Positions 16,467 through 25,365 are shown, numbered from the stretch's first letter. The stretch is DNA of 39,381 nt from an uncultured Chloroflexota bacterium (GCA_902774215.1 CACYHU010000061.1:1-39381), one strand, 5' to 3'. Translations and numbers: made by a program. Notes: generated by a model from the sequence alone, not told the origin.

Positions 16467-17771
16467 TTACCAGCCCTTATCGATTTCGGCAACGACGGTA
16501 TCAACATCGGCGCCGGTGACGAGGTCGGTCATGCCCTTCCAGAAGGTGCCTGCGCCGACTGCGGACGGCATCAGGTCAGAGCCATCGAAGCGGAATGTAT
16601 CAGCTTCCTGGATGAATTGAGCGATCTTCGCTTCAGTCGCATCTTTGTACCATTCAGGATCTGCATCGTTGTGCGGGGACAGAGCGCCGCCCTGGCCGAG
16701 CCAGAACTTCAGGGATTCACCATGGCTGAAGAATTCAAATGCAGCCAGAACTTCCGGTTTTTCATTGAAGACACCATAGATGTCGCCGCCGCCAAGGTAC
16801 GGTTTACCGAATTCTTCATCGATCGGAGGCAGATAGAAGACATCATAATCCACTTCAGGTTCGAGACCTTCCGGGAAGTAAGCAGTGATGAAGTTGCCCA
16901 TGCGGTGCATCATGCAGCCGTCCACATCGTAGAACAGCGGTTTGACGGATTCACCGAAGTTGGTGGTGGCAATAGCTTCGCGGCCGCCATAAACGAAACC
17001 GTCAGTGAACCAGATCTCGCTCATGATATCGATAGCGCGGCGGACTTCCGGAGAATCGAATTTCAATTCGCCACGGGTCCAGGCGTCATACTGTTCCGGA
17101 GAGACAGTGCGCAGCATGATATCTTCGAGCCAGTCAGTGGCCGGCCAGCCGGTCGCGGAACCGGATTCGATACCAATGCACCACGGGGTTTCGCCGTCTT
17201 CAACCATCTGATGGCTCAGGGCAACCATTTCGTCCCAGGTGGTCGGGACTGTGTAACCGGCTTCAGCCCAGACGTCCGGGCGATAGTAGACCTGGCTCTT
17301 ACCATTGTTGCGGGCCCAGATACCGGCCATCATTTCTTCGCCGTCAGGACCTTCCATCATGGCCAGATCCAACCAGGCATCGCTGTAGTTTTCATCGAGC
17401 CAATCTTCGTCGATGACATCACGGACATCGATCATGTAGCCCTTCTTGGCGAGCTGTCCAAGCAGACCCGGCTGCGGGAAGTCAGCGATATCAGGAGCGT
17501 TGCCGCCTTCGACACGCATCTGGATGGTGGATTCAAAGTCTTTGTTACCGACGTAGACGATATCGATACCGGTAGCTTCTTCGAACGGTTTAACGGATTC
17601 TTCGAAGAAAACCTGATCGTTGTCAACGAACGGACCATCGAAGATAACTTCTGTACCAGCGAATTCACCTTCATAGGCGCGTTCCAGGTAGCTCTTTTCT
17701 TCCTGAGCAGCGGCAGCGCAGAAAACGCTGACGAGCATCACGAAGACCAACAAAACGGATAACTTTTTCAT
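16467..17771 (-). CDS. Extracellular solute-binding protein of the alpha-glucoside-type ABC importer
   Basis: The 434-residue protein has a typical export signal (MKKLSVLLVFVMLVSV) with probable cleavage after a run of alanines near residue 22, then a family 1 sugar-binding fold: NAPDIADFPQPGLL, VPTTWDEMVALS and a Trp-rich C-terminal half. It captures the sugar outside and delivers it to the permeases. A Cys is present at residue 18 but Phe precedes it, so the lipobox is not canonical. AGGAG stands seven bases before the ATG. It follows lacI by 56 bases and precedes the two permeases, so all four are probably one operon. AglE-like specificity (sucrose, maltose, trehalose) is inferred from context with the nearby treS and amylosucrase. 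Confidence 0.88.
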   Translation of the reverse strand: MKKLSVLLVFVMLVSVFCAAAAQEEKSYLERAYEGEFAGTEVIFDGPFVDNDQVFFEESVKPFEEATGIDIVYVGNKDFESTIQMRVEGGNAPDIADFPQPGLLGQLAKKGYMIDVRDVIDEDWLDENYSDAWLDLAMMEGPDGEEMMAGIWARNNGKSQVYYRPDVWAEAGYTVPTTWDEMVALSHQMVEDGETPWCIGIESGSATGWPATDWLEDIMLRTVSPEQYDAWTRGELKFDSPEVRRAIDIMSEIWFTDGFVYGGREAIATTNFGESVKPLFYDVDGCMMHRMGNFITAYFPEGLEPEVDYDVFYLPPIDEEFGKPYLGGGDIYGVFNEKPEVLAAFEFFSHGESLKFWLGQGGALSPHNDADPEWYKDATEAKIAQFIQEADTFRFDGSDLMPSAVGAGTFWKGMTDLVTGADVDTVVAEIDKGW

Positions 17772-17827
17772 ATTGTCTCCTATAATTCATAATCTCCGGA
17801 TCTCTCCGGAGTTAACTCACAAAATCT

Positions 17828-18829
17828 TTATGCGGACTTCCGCCGGACGAGGGAAAGCGTCAGCGTGATCTGCTGATCGGGCTTTTCAGGATCGCGAAGC
17901 TTTTCCATCAAAGTTTTTGCCGCGATCTCCCCTGACTCATCCAGATGCTGGCTGACTGTCGTCAGATCAAAGGCATCCGCATAATCAATATCATCAAAAC
18001 CGATAATTGAAACATCTTTTCCGGGAACCAGTCCGCAATCCTGAGCAGCCTGCAGCATACCGAATGCCATCAGGTCCGCCGGGATAAAGAAAGCCTTCGG
18101 ATATTTGCCGGAGCGGAAGACTTCATTGAATTGTTTGCGGACCAGATTGTAGTCGATCTGGTTTTCGAAGAAATTTTCCCGCGGGATACTGATCCCCGCC
18201 GCACCGACTTCCGCCTGAAAACCCATAATGCGGTCCTGCATGGAATAGACCGTGTATTCCCAATGAAAAGGCTCACAAAGGATGCCGAAATCGTCAAATC
18301 CCCTGTCAAGGAAATAACGGGCGGCCAGTCTGCCGCCTTCAAAATTATCATAATTTATGCAGGTACACATCGGGGACTGGTTTTCTATGATCACACACTC
18401 CACACCGGCATCCTTGACTTTCATGATCTGCTCTTCCGAAAGGGCGAGTGAAATAAAGATCACACCGTCAAGGTTCTTGAGCGGGATGGTCTCAACAAAA
18501 CGTTCGAGCTGCACCTGGGAATTTACGATCTGGATCTGAAGTTCGGTCTCGTAATCAAGCGATTCCAGATAAAGATGAATGCCGCGCAGACGCTGCATAT
18601 AAGCCTGTGATGAAAAATGGGGAGTAACGACACAGATCCGCGGAATATCCTTCAAGGCACGGAGCCGCATTTCCAGCAATGGTTTGTATCCCAATTCTTC
18701 AATTGCTGCTTCGACAATTTTCCGCGTTTCCGCATTCACCTTTCCGGGATTGTTCAGCACCCTGGATACAGTTGCCGCGCTCACGCCTGCTTTTCTCGAA
18801 ACATCATAAATTGTTGGATTTTTTCCCAT
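17828..18829 (-). CDS. LacI-family transcriptional regulator
   Basis: The 333 residues open with the LacI helix-turn-helix (TIYDVSRKAGVSAATVSRVL, about residues 6-25) and hinge helix, followed by the periplasmic-binding-protein-like effector domain (PRICVVTPHF through SIIGFDDIDYADAFDLTTVS). Such proteins repress sugar uptake genes until a sugar or derivative binds. It is the first gene of the importer operon and probably represses itself and the transporter. The promoter at 18882-18910 and the palindrome at 18849-18875 support autoregulation. CGGAG lies about nine bases before the ATG. Effector not deducible; maltose, trehalose or sucrose are reasonable guesses from the neighbours. Confidence 0.92.
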   Translation of the reverse strand: MGKNPTIYDVSRKAGVSAATVSRVLNNPGKVNAETRKIVEAAIEELGYKPLLEMRLRALKDIPRICVVTPHFSSQAYMQRLRGIHLYLESLDYETELQIQIVNSQVQLERFVETIPLKNLDGVIFISLALSEEQIMKVKDAGVECVIIENQSPMCTCINYDNFEGGRLAARYFLDRGFDDFGILCEPFHWEYTVYSMQDRIMGFQAEVGAAGISIPRENFFENQIDYNLVRKQFNEVFRSGKYPKAFFIPADLMAFGMLQAAQDCGLVPGKDVSIIGFDDIDYADAFDLTTVSQHLDESGEIAAKTLMEKLRDPEKPDQQITLTLSLVRRKSA

Positions 18830-18848
18830 TGCCTACTGCTCCGTTTAA

Positions 18849-18875
18849 GAAACTGATTACATTGTAACAAGTTTC
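18849..18875. promoter_or_regulatory. 27-bp imperfect palindrome, candidate LacI operator
   Basis: GAAACT and AGTTTC flank a core containing TTACA-TTGTAA. Twenty-two of 27 positions match the reverse complement. It begins at the predicted transcription start of lacI, a classical site for a repressor to block transcription. The same sequence was not seen elsewhere in the window. Confidence 0.6.
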
Positions 18876-18881
18876 AAACAG

Positions 18882-18910
18882 ATTTTACGTCAGATGTAAC
18901 GATTTGTCAA
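18882..18910 (-). promoter_or_regulatory. Sigma-70-type promoter of lacI and the importer operon
   Basis: On the minus strand TTGACA and TAAAAT are 17 bases apart; the predicted start is near 18875, about 46 bases before the lacI ATG. It is one of the best consensus matches in the window. Confidence 0.7.
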
Positions 18911-18990
18911 AAGATTTGAAAGACCGCAAGAAATATGTCATAATTTAGCATGACAAATATCATATTTATTTTGCATCTGCTCAGAACCGG

Positions 18991-19066
18991 ATGACACAGC
19001 ACAGGTGACAGGTCCTTCGTACGGACCGCACCGCAGCAAAGTGCCGATCCCTGTATGCTCCGTTCT
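18991..19066 (+). repeat. Dispersed intergenic repeat, copy B
   Basis: It shares with 25717-25792 the order CAGCACAG, then TGAC, TTCGT/TTTGTGCGGAC, CCGCAGCAA, TGCCG and TGCTCCGTTC/TGCTTCGTTC, with substitutions throughout. It lies between the divergent lacI and padR genes. Confidence 0.6.
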
Positions 19067-19116
19067 GAATAAATGCTTTATTTTTTGTTATAATGTAGGA
19101 GAAGTGAGAAAACGAT

Positions 19117-19608
19117 ATGACACGCCAGCAAGACCCGCTAACCATGGATTTCCTGCTGCTCGGCATCATTGACCGGCAGCCGACCCACGCATACGACCTC
19201 TATAAGCAGCTCACCTCGACAGAGGAGCTGAAAACGCTGTGGACATTCCGTCAAAGCCGCCTTTATGCAGTACTGGATAAGATCGAACGCAACGGTCTGA
19301 TCTCCACCAGCATCGATCATGAAGACGCACTGCCCATGCGGAAAATCTGCACACTGACACCCAAAGGGAAAGAAATTTTTGAAGAATGGCTGCATACCCC
19401 TGCGGCACATATGAACGAAATCCGCTCTGACTTTCTGGGAAAGCTGTATTTTCTGAAGGACCGTCCGAAAGAAGAACGCAGACAGGTATTGGAAATGCAG
19501 AAGCACCGCTGCGAGAACTGGCTCGGCAGCATTGAAAAAAAACTCTCCGAGCATCCTGAACCTTCCGTGCGGAATTCATCCGCTCCACACTGCGGTGGCT
19601 CGATATGA
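19117..19608 (+). CDS. PadR-family transcriptional regulator, probably frameshifted at the C-terminus
   Basis: The N-terminal part is a PadR winged helix (LTMDFLLLGIIDRQPTHAYDLYKQL, then WTFRQSRLYAVLDKIERNGLI), and a helical C-terminal dimerisation part follows. PadR proteins repress their own operon, often in response to phenolics or other small molecules. As read it ends at 19608 in a low-quality tail (SAPHCGGSI). The frame one base back encodes FRAEFIRSTLRWLDMMM, ending at 19616, which looks like a genuine PadR C-terminus; one lost base near 19560 would explain this. A TATAAT lies at 19089-19094, and AGGAG is 14 bases before the ATG, a long spacing. The CYTH gene follows closely, so they may be co-transcribed. 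Confidence 0.8.
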   Translation: MTRQQDPLTMDFLLLGIIDRQPTHAYDLYKQLTSTEELKTLWTFRQSRLYAVLDKIERNGLISTSIDHEDALPMRKICTLTPKGKEIFEEWLHTPAAHMNEIRSDFLGKLYFLKDRPKEERRQVLEMQKHRCENWLGSIEKKLSEHPEPSVRNSSAPHCGGSI

Positions 19609-19641
19609 TGATGTGAAACAGCAGAAGGCAGGGCAGCATTT

Positions 19642-20213
19642 ATGGGAAATCCTGAGAACAGAGAATTAGAGGTAAAGTTTGAAATCACTTCCGCGGAAAC
19701 AATGAAGCAGCTCATTCTTGATGCGGGCGCGGTCCCGGAACAGGAGACCCGTCTGGAGCGGAACCTGCGCTGGGACGACGCGGATGGTACCTTAACAAAA
19801 ACAGGGCAGGTGCTGCGCCTGCGGGACAACGGCGGAACCGCTGTTTTGACCTACAAAGCCGAACATCAAAACGACAAAGGGATCGCCGACCGGGAAGAAA
19901 TCGAAACAGTGGTCTCCGATTTTGAAAATACCCGTCTGATCCTGGAACGGCTGGGATATGAGATCGTCTTCATCTATGAAAAATACCGCAGCATTTACCG
20001 GCTGGAAGACACAGGTCTCTTCCTGGACCACACACCCATCGGTGACTATCTCGAAATCAAATCGAAGGGCCTGATGACCTTGCTATCCGGCGCTCCGCGG
20101 AACGGCTGGGGCTGAATTGGGAAAAGCGCATCAGTAAAGGATACCGGAACCTCTTCAATACATGGAAAAAACAAACCGGTTTCCCGGGAAGAGATATGAC
20201 CTTCAACAGTTAG
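19642..20213 (+). pseudogene. CYTH-domain phosphohydrolase/cyclase, frameshifted
   Basis: CYTH proteins act on triphosphates in a tunnel lined with charged residues (class IV adenylate cyclases, thiamine triphosphatases, inorganic triphosphatases). The ExExK signature is seen as ELEVKF near residue 8, followed by LRLRDNGG, LTYKAE, REEIET, and FIYEKYRSIYRLEDTGLFLDHTP. The initial frame stops at 20115 in an alien tail after YLEIKSK. One base lost near 20062 restores EGPDDLAIRRSAERLGLNWE and continues to a TAG at 20213, which gives a normal-looking C-terminus. The gene is therefore frameshifted as read. It sits directly after padR, which shows the same kind of defect, so sequence error must be considered. 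Confidence 0.75.
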
Positions 20214-20236
20214 AAGGCGGAAATCAGGAGTCATGA

Positions 20237-22273
20237 GTGGAGCGTGAAAAGAGTGTATCTTCCGCCGGAAATGCCTTCATTATATTAACCGTCATTGCCG
20301 CAATTACAGCAGCTTCAGGTGCATTCATTTATTATTGCGAAAAGCTTCAGCTGGCACCTTATACCCCGAAAGGGATGATCGCCAGACTTGGTGCCGCCGC
20401 ATTTGCGTGCGGGCTGGTTTTTGCAGCGCTTTTTCTTCTGCTGCGCAAAGCGGTTCGCAGCACTGCAAAAAAGGAATGGATCCCTATTGTTCTGATCTCC
20501 CTGGTCGCTTCAGTCTGTATGATCATATGGTTTCCCGTGCCGGATACGGGGCTCTACAGCGCGCATGAGCTGAAAATCCATGCCCTTCCGGATGAAAACG
20601 GAGAAATCCGCCCGGTCACGCTGACCTGGCTGCACCATGACGGCTGGGATATCCCGCTCAGTGCTGTAAACTGCACCGGGAATTGTTTTCAGTCAGAGAC
20701 AGGTGTAACGCTCCCGGACAAAGATGCCGAACTGACATGGCAAGGGATCACCGGTGATGTGATCACATACGAGTTTGCCGCTGACGAGGATCAGGGAATC
20801 GCGGAGGTCATCTGGGATGGACAGCAGCAGATCATACCGCTGAATAACGCGGATATGGACCGCCTGAGTTTTGACAGGGCATTTCCGCCATCCGATGGTT
20901 TGGCTGAGTTTATCGCGGTCTGGCTGATCAGCTTCCTGCTGTGCCTCGCGGGAACGATCGCAGCAGTCAAACTGCTCCCTGTCTGGAGAGTCCGCGGCTT
21001 TACGGCGGGGGCTTTTATCTGCTTTGCCATCTTCCGCGTGATACAGTTTTCCACCGTCAGCGAACCGCTTTTCTTTGTAGATTCGGAATCCTACCTCGGC
21101 ATGTCGAAGATGCCCGTCGTGGATATCCTGCGCGGAACGCCGTACTGCCATGAACAATTCTGGTACTGTATCGCCCGTCCGGCTTTTATCCCGCTTGTTT
21201 ATAAGCTCTGCAGGCAGGATCCCGCCGCGATCACGATCGTTCAGCTGATTGTTTCGATCCTCTGCTGGGGATTTTTTGCCATACAGGCGGCCGGGCTCTG
21301 CAGAAGAGAAAGCAGAAAAAAGGCCGTCATCATCCTCACCCTGGGGCTGGGATGTGTCCCGAATGTGACCCGCTGGGATCAGATGATCATGAGCGAGTCC
21401 CTTTCCATCGCAGCCGCACTGATCCTGATGGGGGGCTGTTTTTGGCTGCTGCGGCCGGATCCTGAAAAGCGCTGGAAGGTGATGCCTGCTCTCTACACCG
21501 CTTTCGGCGCACTGCTTTACGCCCAGTCCCGGGATTCCGCTGCCTGGGTCGTGATCCTGATCATCGTTTTGCTGTTATGCCTGAACCGGCTGCGGACAAA
21601 CCGGAAGGTCATTTTTCTGCTGTGTGCCGGTCTGGCGGCAATCTGCTGGTCCGTGATGGGAAATACCGGCGGACGCTGGCAGTATCCTTTTGAAAATGTG
21701 CTGTTCAACCGCATACTGAGGGATGCGCAGGGTGAACAGTTTTTCCTGGAAGCGGGCATGCCGACACCGGCACGGATCGGCGAGCTTTACGGCGTCGAAC
21801 ACATGATGGGCTCGGAGCTGTTCAACTCTGAGGAGTTTGCACCGCTGCGCGAGTGGATCCTCTCCGATGGATTGAAAACCTATATCCGCTACATGTTGAA
21901 GACCCCATCCGAAACGCTGCGGATGGCATGGTATGCAGGATTTGAAAAAGAGGCATTTGAACAAATCGAGTACATTTACACACCCTTCGGATTTGCCCGC
22001 CTGCTCCCGGACCCGATCGTGAAATTCTTCTCCTGCAATCTGCCGGGACTCGTTGTCTTCGGAGCCGGACTGGCAGCGATCTGGACGGCCTTCCGGCGCA
22101 GGGACGGCGAACGTTACGCCTTCCCGCTGCTGTTCATTTTTTCATCCTATATTCTCAGCACCGGCGTATTTATCGCGGATGAATACGAACTGGCCCGCCA
22201 CAGCATGGTGATCATCCTGATGATGAAGGCCGCGGTCTGGCCGCTGCTCTGCATGCTGACGGAAGAACTTTAA
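20237..22273 (+). CDS. Large multi-pass membrane protein, possibly a GT-C-type glycosyltransferase
   Basis: The 678-residue protein has two N-terminal membrane segments (about 12-35 and 48-70) and one near 82-102. A soluble extracytoplasmic region of about 110 residues follows, and then eight or more membrane segments from residue 225 onward. After the segment near 260-275 the loop reads FFVDSESYL, which resembles the acidic first-loop motif of GT-C glycosyltransferases; that assignment is tentative. The start is a GTG at 20237, with AGGAG six bases upstream. It begins 23 bases after the CYTH gene, so the three genes from padR may form one operon. Substrate unknown; lipid-linked sugar transfer would be the guess if the fold is right. 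Confidence 0.75.
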   Translation: MEREKSVSSAGNAFIILTVIAAITAASGAFIYYCEKLQLAPYTPKGMIARLGAAAFACGLVFAALFLLLRKAVRSTAKKEWIPIVLISLVASVCMIIWFPVPDTGLYSAHELKIHALPDENGEIRPVTLTWLHHDGWDIPLSAVNCTGNCFQSETGVTLPDKDAELTWQGITGDVITYEFAADEDQGIAEVIWDGQQQIIPLNNADMDRLSFDRAFPPSDGLAEFIAVWLISFLLCLAGTIAAVKLLPVWRVRGFTAGAFICFAIFRVIQFSTVSEPLFFVDSESYLGMSKMPVVDILRGTPYCHEQFWYCIARPAFIPLVYKLCRQDPAAITIVQLIVSILCWGFFAIQAAGLCRRESRKKAVIILTLGLGCVPNVTRWDQMIMSESLSIAAALILMGGCFWLLRPDPEKRWKVMPALYTAFGALLYAQSRDSAAWVVILIIVLLLCLNRLRTNRKVIFLLCAGLAAICWSVMGNTGGRWQYPFENVLFNRILRDAQGEQFFLEAGMPTPARIGELYGVEHMMGSELFNSEEFAPLREWILSDGLKTYIRYMLKTPSETLRMAWYAGFEKEAFEQIEYIYTPFGFARLLPDPIVKFFSCNLPGLVVFGAGLAAIWTAFRRRDGERYAFPLLFIFSSYILSTGVFIADEYELARHSMVIILMMKAAVWPLLCMLTEEL

Positions 22274-22274
22274 C

Positions 22275-22371
22275 AAATGCGGAATTCAAAATGCGAAATT
22301 CGGAATTACTTCAACCGGCTTCATTCAAACCGGTGACCGGCAACAGGGAACCGGCAACTGAGAACGTGAAT
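22275..22371. repeat. Heptamer-period low-complexity tracts after the membrane protein gene
   Basis: Two tracts with 7-bp period: AAATGCG, GAATTCA, AAATGCG, AAATTCG, GAATTAC at 22275-22309, and CCGGTGA, CCGGCAA, CAGGGAA, CCGGCAA, CTGAGAA at 22330-22364. They start right after the stop codon at 22273. Confidence 0.65.
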
Positions 22372-22414
22372 AACTATTAACCGGGGAAAGACGGTATCCG
22401 GCAAAAAAACGTGT

Positions 22415-22420
22415 TATACT
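22415..22420 (+). promoter_or_regulatory. Candidate -10 box for rpsO
   Basis: TATACT lies about 77 bases before the rpsO start; the -35 region is poor (CGGTAT). The leader from about 22427 to 22470 can form a CCCG/CGGG stem, and further weaker pairings are possible. S15 mRNA leaders are often autoregulated by S15 binding; whether this one is cannot be told from sequence alone. Confidence 0.4.
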
Positions 22421-22496
22421 AATAGACGACTGGTCCCGCGCCGGGAGAAACTCGACGTGCGGAGACTGCCAAAATAATATTTTTAGGAGCAATGTC

Positions 22497-22769
22497 ATGG
22501 CTTTAACAAAAGACGAAAAGGCGTTCTGCGCCACTGAATACGGCAAACACGAAGGCGACACCGGCTCAGCCGAAGTCCAGATCGCAATGCTGACCAAACG
22601 CATCAAGGATCTGACCGATCACCTGCGCACCAATAAAAAAGATGAGGCTTCCCGCCGCGGTCTGTTCAAGATGGTCGGCCGCCGCCGCCGTCTGATGTCC
22701 TATCTGCGCCGCACCGATTACGCATCCTTCGTTGCGCTCTGCGAAAAACTCGGCCTCCGCGTCAGATAA
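22497..22769 (+). CDS. rpsO: 30S ribosomal protein S15
   Basis: S15 binds 16S rRNA early in small-subunit assembly. The 90 residues match the family throughout: the conserved [17 protein letters not shown] segment, [18 protein letters not shown], and [19 protein letters not shown], with the usual length of about 89 residues. AGGAG is seven bases before the ATG. A strong terminator follows directly, so much of the transcript should end before pnp, although rpsO-pnp is the conserved order in many bacteria. The four-arginine run before the last helix resembles Chloroflexota versions as I remember them. Confidence 0.97.
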   Translation: MALTKDEKAFCATEYGKHEGDTGSAEVQIAMLTKRIKDLTDHLRTNKKDEASRRGLFKMVGRRRRLMSYLRRTDYASFVALCEKLGLRVR

Positions 22770-22786
22770 TCTTTTTCGGAAGATAA

Positions 22787-22817
22787 GAGAGCAGAAGGGC
22801 CTTCTGCTCTCTTTATT
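22787..22817 (+). terminator. Terminator after rpsO
   Basis: GAGAGCAGAAGG pairs with CTTCTGCTCTC around GC and is followed by TTTATTT. It lies 18 bases past the rpsO stop. Confidence 0.85.
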
Positions 22818-22874
22818 TGGGAATTTTCCCTGCATCGCATCACCTCACAGCGGTCGGGCATTGAAAAGAAGGGG

Positions 22875-23019
22875 TTAGATTGTAGGTGTTAGGGGTTAGG
22901 TATTAGGTGTTAGGTTACAGGTGTCAGGTTTCAGATATAGCTTCTGCGTGGAACAGAACTGGCAGCTGCCAACTACCAACCACCAACTAACAACCACCAA
23001 CTACGAACTACCAGCTAAC
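22875..23019. repeat. Two heptamer arrays in the rpsO-pnp spacer
   Basis: Array 1 (22875-22934) has units TTAGATT, GTAGGTG, TTAGGGG, TTAGGTA, TTAGGTG, TTAGGTT, ACAGGTG, TCAGGTT. Array 2 (22971-23019) has AACTACC, AACCACC, AACTAAC, AACCACC, AACTACG, AACTACC, AGCTAAC. The arrays are partly complementary (for example TTAGGTG against CAACTAA, six of seven), so the pnp leader can fold into a long imperfect hairpin. Confidence 0.75.
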
Positions 23020-23054
23020 AGCTTGTTTTCAGTTCCTGACCTGTGAGAATTTAT

Positions 23055-23074
23055 CGGACTGTGAGCACAGTCCG
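23055..23074 (+). promoter_or_regulatory. Perfect hairpin just before the pnp ribosome binding site
   Basis: CGGACTGTG and CACAGTCCG flank AG, ending about five bases before the AGGA of pnp. In E. coli a leader hairpin cut by RNase III controls pnp; this could play a similar part, by inference. Confidence 0.5.
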
Positions 23075-23087
23075 GGACAGGAAAAAA

Positions 23088-25340
23088 ATGGAACCTATCG
23101 CAAAACAATTTATCACTGAAGTTGACGGCAAGACCGTCATTTTTGAAAGCGGCATGCTGGCCGGACAGGCCGGCGGCGCCGTTACCGTCCGTGTCGGCGA
23201 CTCCGTCGTGTTTTCCGCGGCGACCATGGGTGCCGAACCGAAGGAAGGACAGGATTTCTTCCCCCTTACTGTTGAATATGAAGAGCGCCTGTACGCAGGC
23301 GGCCGCATTCCGGGTTCATTCTTCCGCCGTGAAGGACGCCCGGCCGGCGATGTGATCCTGACATCCCGCCTGATCGACCGTCCGCTTCGCCCGCTCTTTT
23401 CCCAGGACATCCGCAATGAAGTGCAGGTGATCCTTTATTCCCTTTCGGCTGATTTCGTCAATCCGCTGGATATCATCGCCATCAACGCGGCTTCCGCCTC
23501 CCTGATGATCTCCGATATCCCGTGGGACGGTCCTGTGGGCGCAGTGCGCGTTGCCCGTGTCGACGGCAAACTGATCGCCAACCCCACCTATGATGAGATC
23601 GACAAATCCGACCTGGATTTGCGCATTGCGGGTACCGCCGATGCCATCCTGATGGTCGAAGCCGGATCCAAAGAAATTTCCGAAGAAGACATGGTCGAAG
23701 CACTGATCTTCGGTCAGAAGGCTATCCAGCCGCTGGTCGCCATTCAGAACGAAATGGCTGCTGCCATCGGCAAGCCGAAACGTGAAGTTCCGCGCTTCAA
23801 CCTTGATCAGGATGCCATCGAAGAAGTCGTTGAAAAATACAGCCAGACGATGGATGACATGATGAGCGCCCCGCATACCAAAGCCGAACTGGCAGACCAG
23901 CTCAAACAGCTCAAAGCTCAGGTCGTCCAGGAATTCGCCGGCGAAGATGAGACAAAGAAAGCCGACTACGCGGAAGGTTTCGAAGAAGCCTACCGCCGTG
24001 TGGTCCGCAGCCGCATCCTTGACCGTCATCTGCGTCCGGATGGCCGTGGTCTGACAGAGATCCGCCCGATCTGGTGCAAGGTCGACGTTCTGCCGCGCCC
24101 GCATGGTACAGGTCTTTTCACCCGCGGTGAAACGCAGGTCCTGACCTTCGCTACCCTCGGCACACCGCGGGACGCGCAGGAAATCGACACCCTTTCCCCT
24201 GTGGAAAACAAGCGCTACATGCACCACTACAACTTCCCGCCGTTCTGCACCGGTGAATGCAAACGTGTCGGCGGCCAGTCCCGCCGCGAGATCGGTCATG
24301 GCGCCCTGGCTGAACGGGCTCTCGTGCCGGTGATCCCGTCCGAGGAAGAATTTCCCTACACCATCCGCCTGGTCTCCGAAGTGATGAGCTCCAACGGTTC
24401 CTCCTCCATGGGTTCCGTCTGCGGGTCCACACTGGCGCTGATGGATGCCGGTGTGCCGATCAAGGCTCCTGTGACGGGTATCGCCATGGGCCTTATCAAG
24501 GAAGGCGACAAATACGTTATCCTCACCGATATCCAGGGTGCGGAAGACCACCTCGGCGACATGGACTTCAAGGTCGCGGGAACCGAAGAGGGCATCACCG
24601 CCCTTCAGATGGATATCAAGATCAAAGGCATCACCCCGCAGATCATGACCGAAGCACTTGCACAGGCTCATGAAGCACGCAAGTTCATCCTGGGCAAAAT
24701 CCTTGAAACAATCCCTGCCCCGAATCCGGAACTGAAGCCGCACGTTCCGCGCATCACAACCATCCAGATCCCGGTCGACAAGATCGGTGCCATCATCGGG
24801 CCCGGCGGCAAGAACATCCGCCAGCTGCAGGAAGACACCAACACCAAGATCGACATCGAAGAAAGCGGTCTCATCTATATTTCCGCTACGAGCGCAGCCG
24901 ATTCAGACGCTGCCCGTGACCAGATCCTCGGACTCATCGAGACCCCGGTCCTCGGCAACATCTATACCGGCAAGGTCGTCCGCATCGCAGATTTCGGTGC
25001 TTTTGTCGAAATTCTGCCGGGTGTTGACGGAATGGTCCATATTTCCCAGCTGGACAGCGAACGCGTCAACAGCGTTGAAGACGTCGTGAGCCTCGGTGAT
25101 GAGCTGACCGTAATGGTCACCGGCATCGAAAACGGGAAGGTACGCCTTTCCCGCCAGGCTGTTCTGGAAGGCTGGTCCCTGGAAGAAGCCCAGGCTGCTG
25201 ATATGAAGAAAACAGCCGGCGGTCCGAAGGGCGGGAACGGCAATGGCGGCCGCCGCAGCGGAAACGGCAGCGTCGGGAACCGTCCCGGCGGAAATAACAG
25301 CAGCAGGAACAATAACAGCCGGGGAAATAACCGGAAATAG
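23088..25340 (+). CDS. pnp: Polyribonucleotide nucleotidyltransferase (PNPase)
   Basis: PNPase degrades RNA 3' to 5' with phosphate and is a core part of RNA decay. The 750 residues show two RNase PH domains (the second near residues 320-540, with [30 protein letters not shown] and [20 protein letters not shown]) separated by a helical domain. A KH domain follows with [11 protein letters not shown], then an S1 domain ([28 protein letters not shown]) and a Gly/Asn/Arg-rich tail of about 45 residues that may bind RNA. The ATG at 23088 is chosen because MEPIAKQF matches the normal family start and AGGA precedes it; 15 upstream codons are open but lie in the hairpin leader. The stop is TAG. Confidence 0.97.
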   Translation: MEPIAKQFITEVDGKTVIFESGMLAGQAGGAVTVRVGDSVVFSAATMGAEPKEGQDFFPLTVEYEERLYAGGRIPGSFFRREGRPAGDVILTSRLIDRPLRPLFSQDIRNEVQVILYSLSADFVNPLDIIAINAASASLMISDIPWDGPVGAVRVARVDGKLIANPTYDEIDKSDLDLRIAGTADAILMVEAGSKEISEEDMVEALIFGQKAIQPLVAIQNEMAAAIGKPKREVPRFNLDQDAIEEVVEKYSQTMDDMMSAPHTKAELADQLKQLKAQVVQEFAGEDETKKADYAEGFEEAYRRVVRSRILDRHLRPDGRGLTEIRPIWCKVDVLPRPHGTGLFTRGETQVLTFATLGTPRDAQEIDTLSPVENKRYMHHYNFPPFCTGECKRVGGQSRREIGHGALAERALVPVIPSEEEFPYTIRLVSEVMSSNGSSSMGSVCGSTLALMDAGVPIKAPVTGIAMGLIKEGDKYVILTDIQGAEDHLGDMDFKVAGTEEGITALQMDIKIKGITPQIMTEALAQAHEARKFILGKILETIPAPNPELKPHVPRITTIQIPVDKIGAIIGPGGKNIRQLQEDTNTKIDIEESGLIYISATSAADSDAARDQILGLIETPVLGNIYTGKVVRIADFGAFVEILPGVDGMVHISQLDSERVNSVEDVVSLGDELTVMVTGIENGKVRLSRQAVLEGWSLEEAQAADMKKTAGGPKGGNGNGGRRSGNGSVGNRPGGNNSSRNNNSRGNNRK

Positions 25341-25365
25341 ATAAAGTTCAAAGTTCAGATATTGT

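Noticed and set aside
22875..22934. Telomere-like TTAGGG repeats
   Set aside because: The period is seven, not six, units vary, and the location is between two bacterial housekeeping genes.
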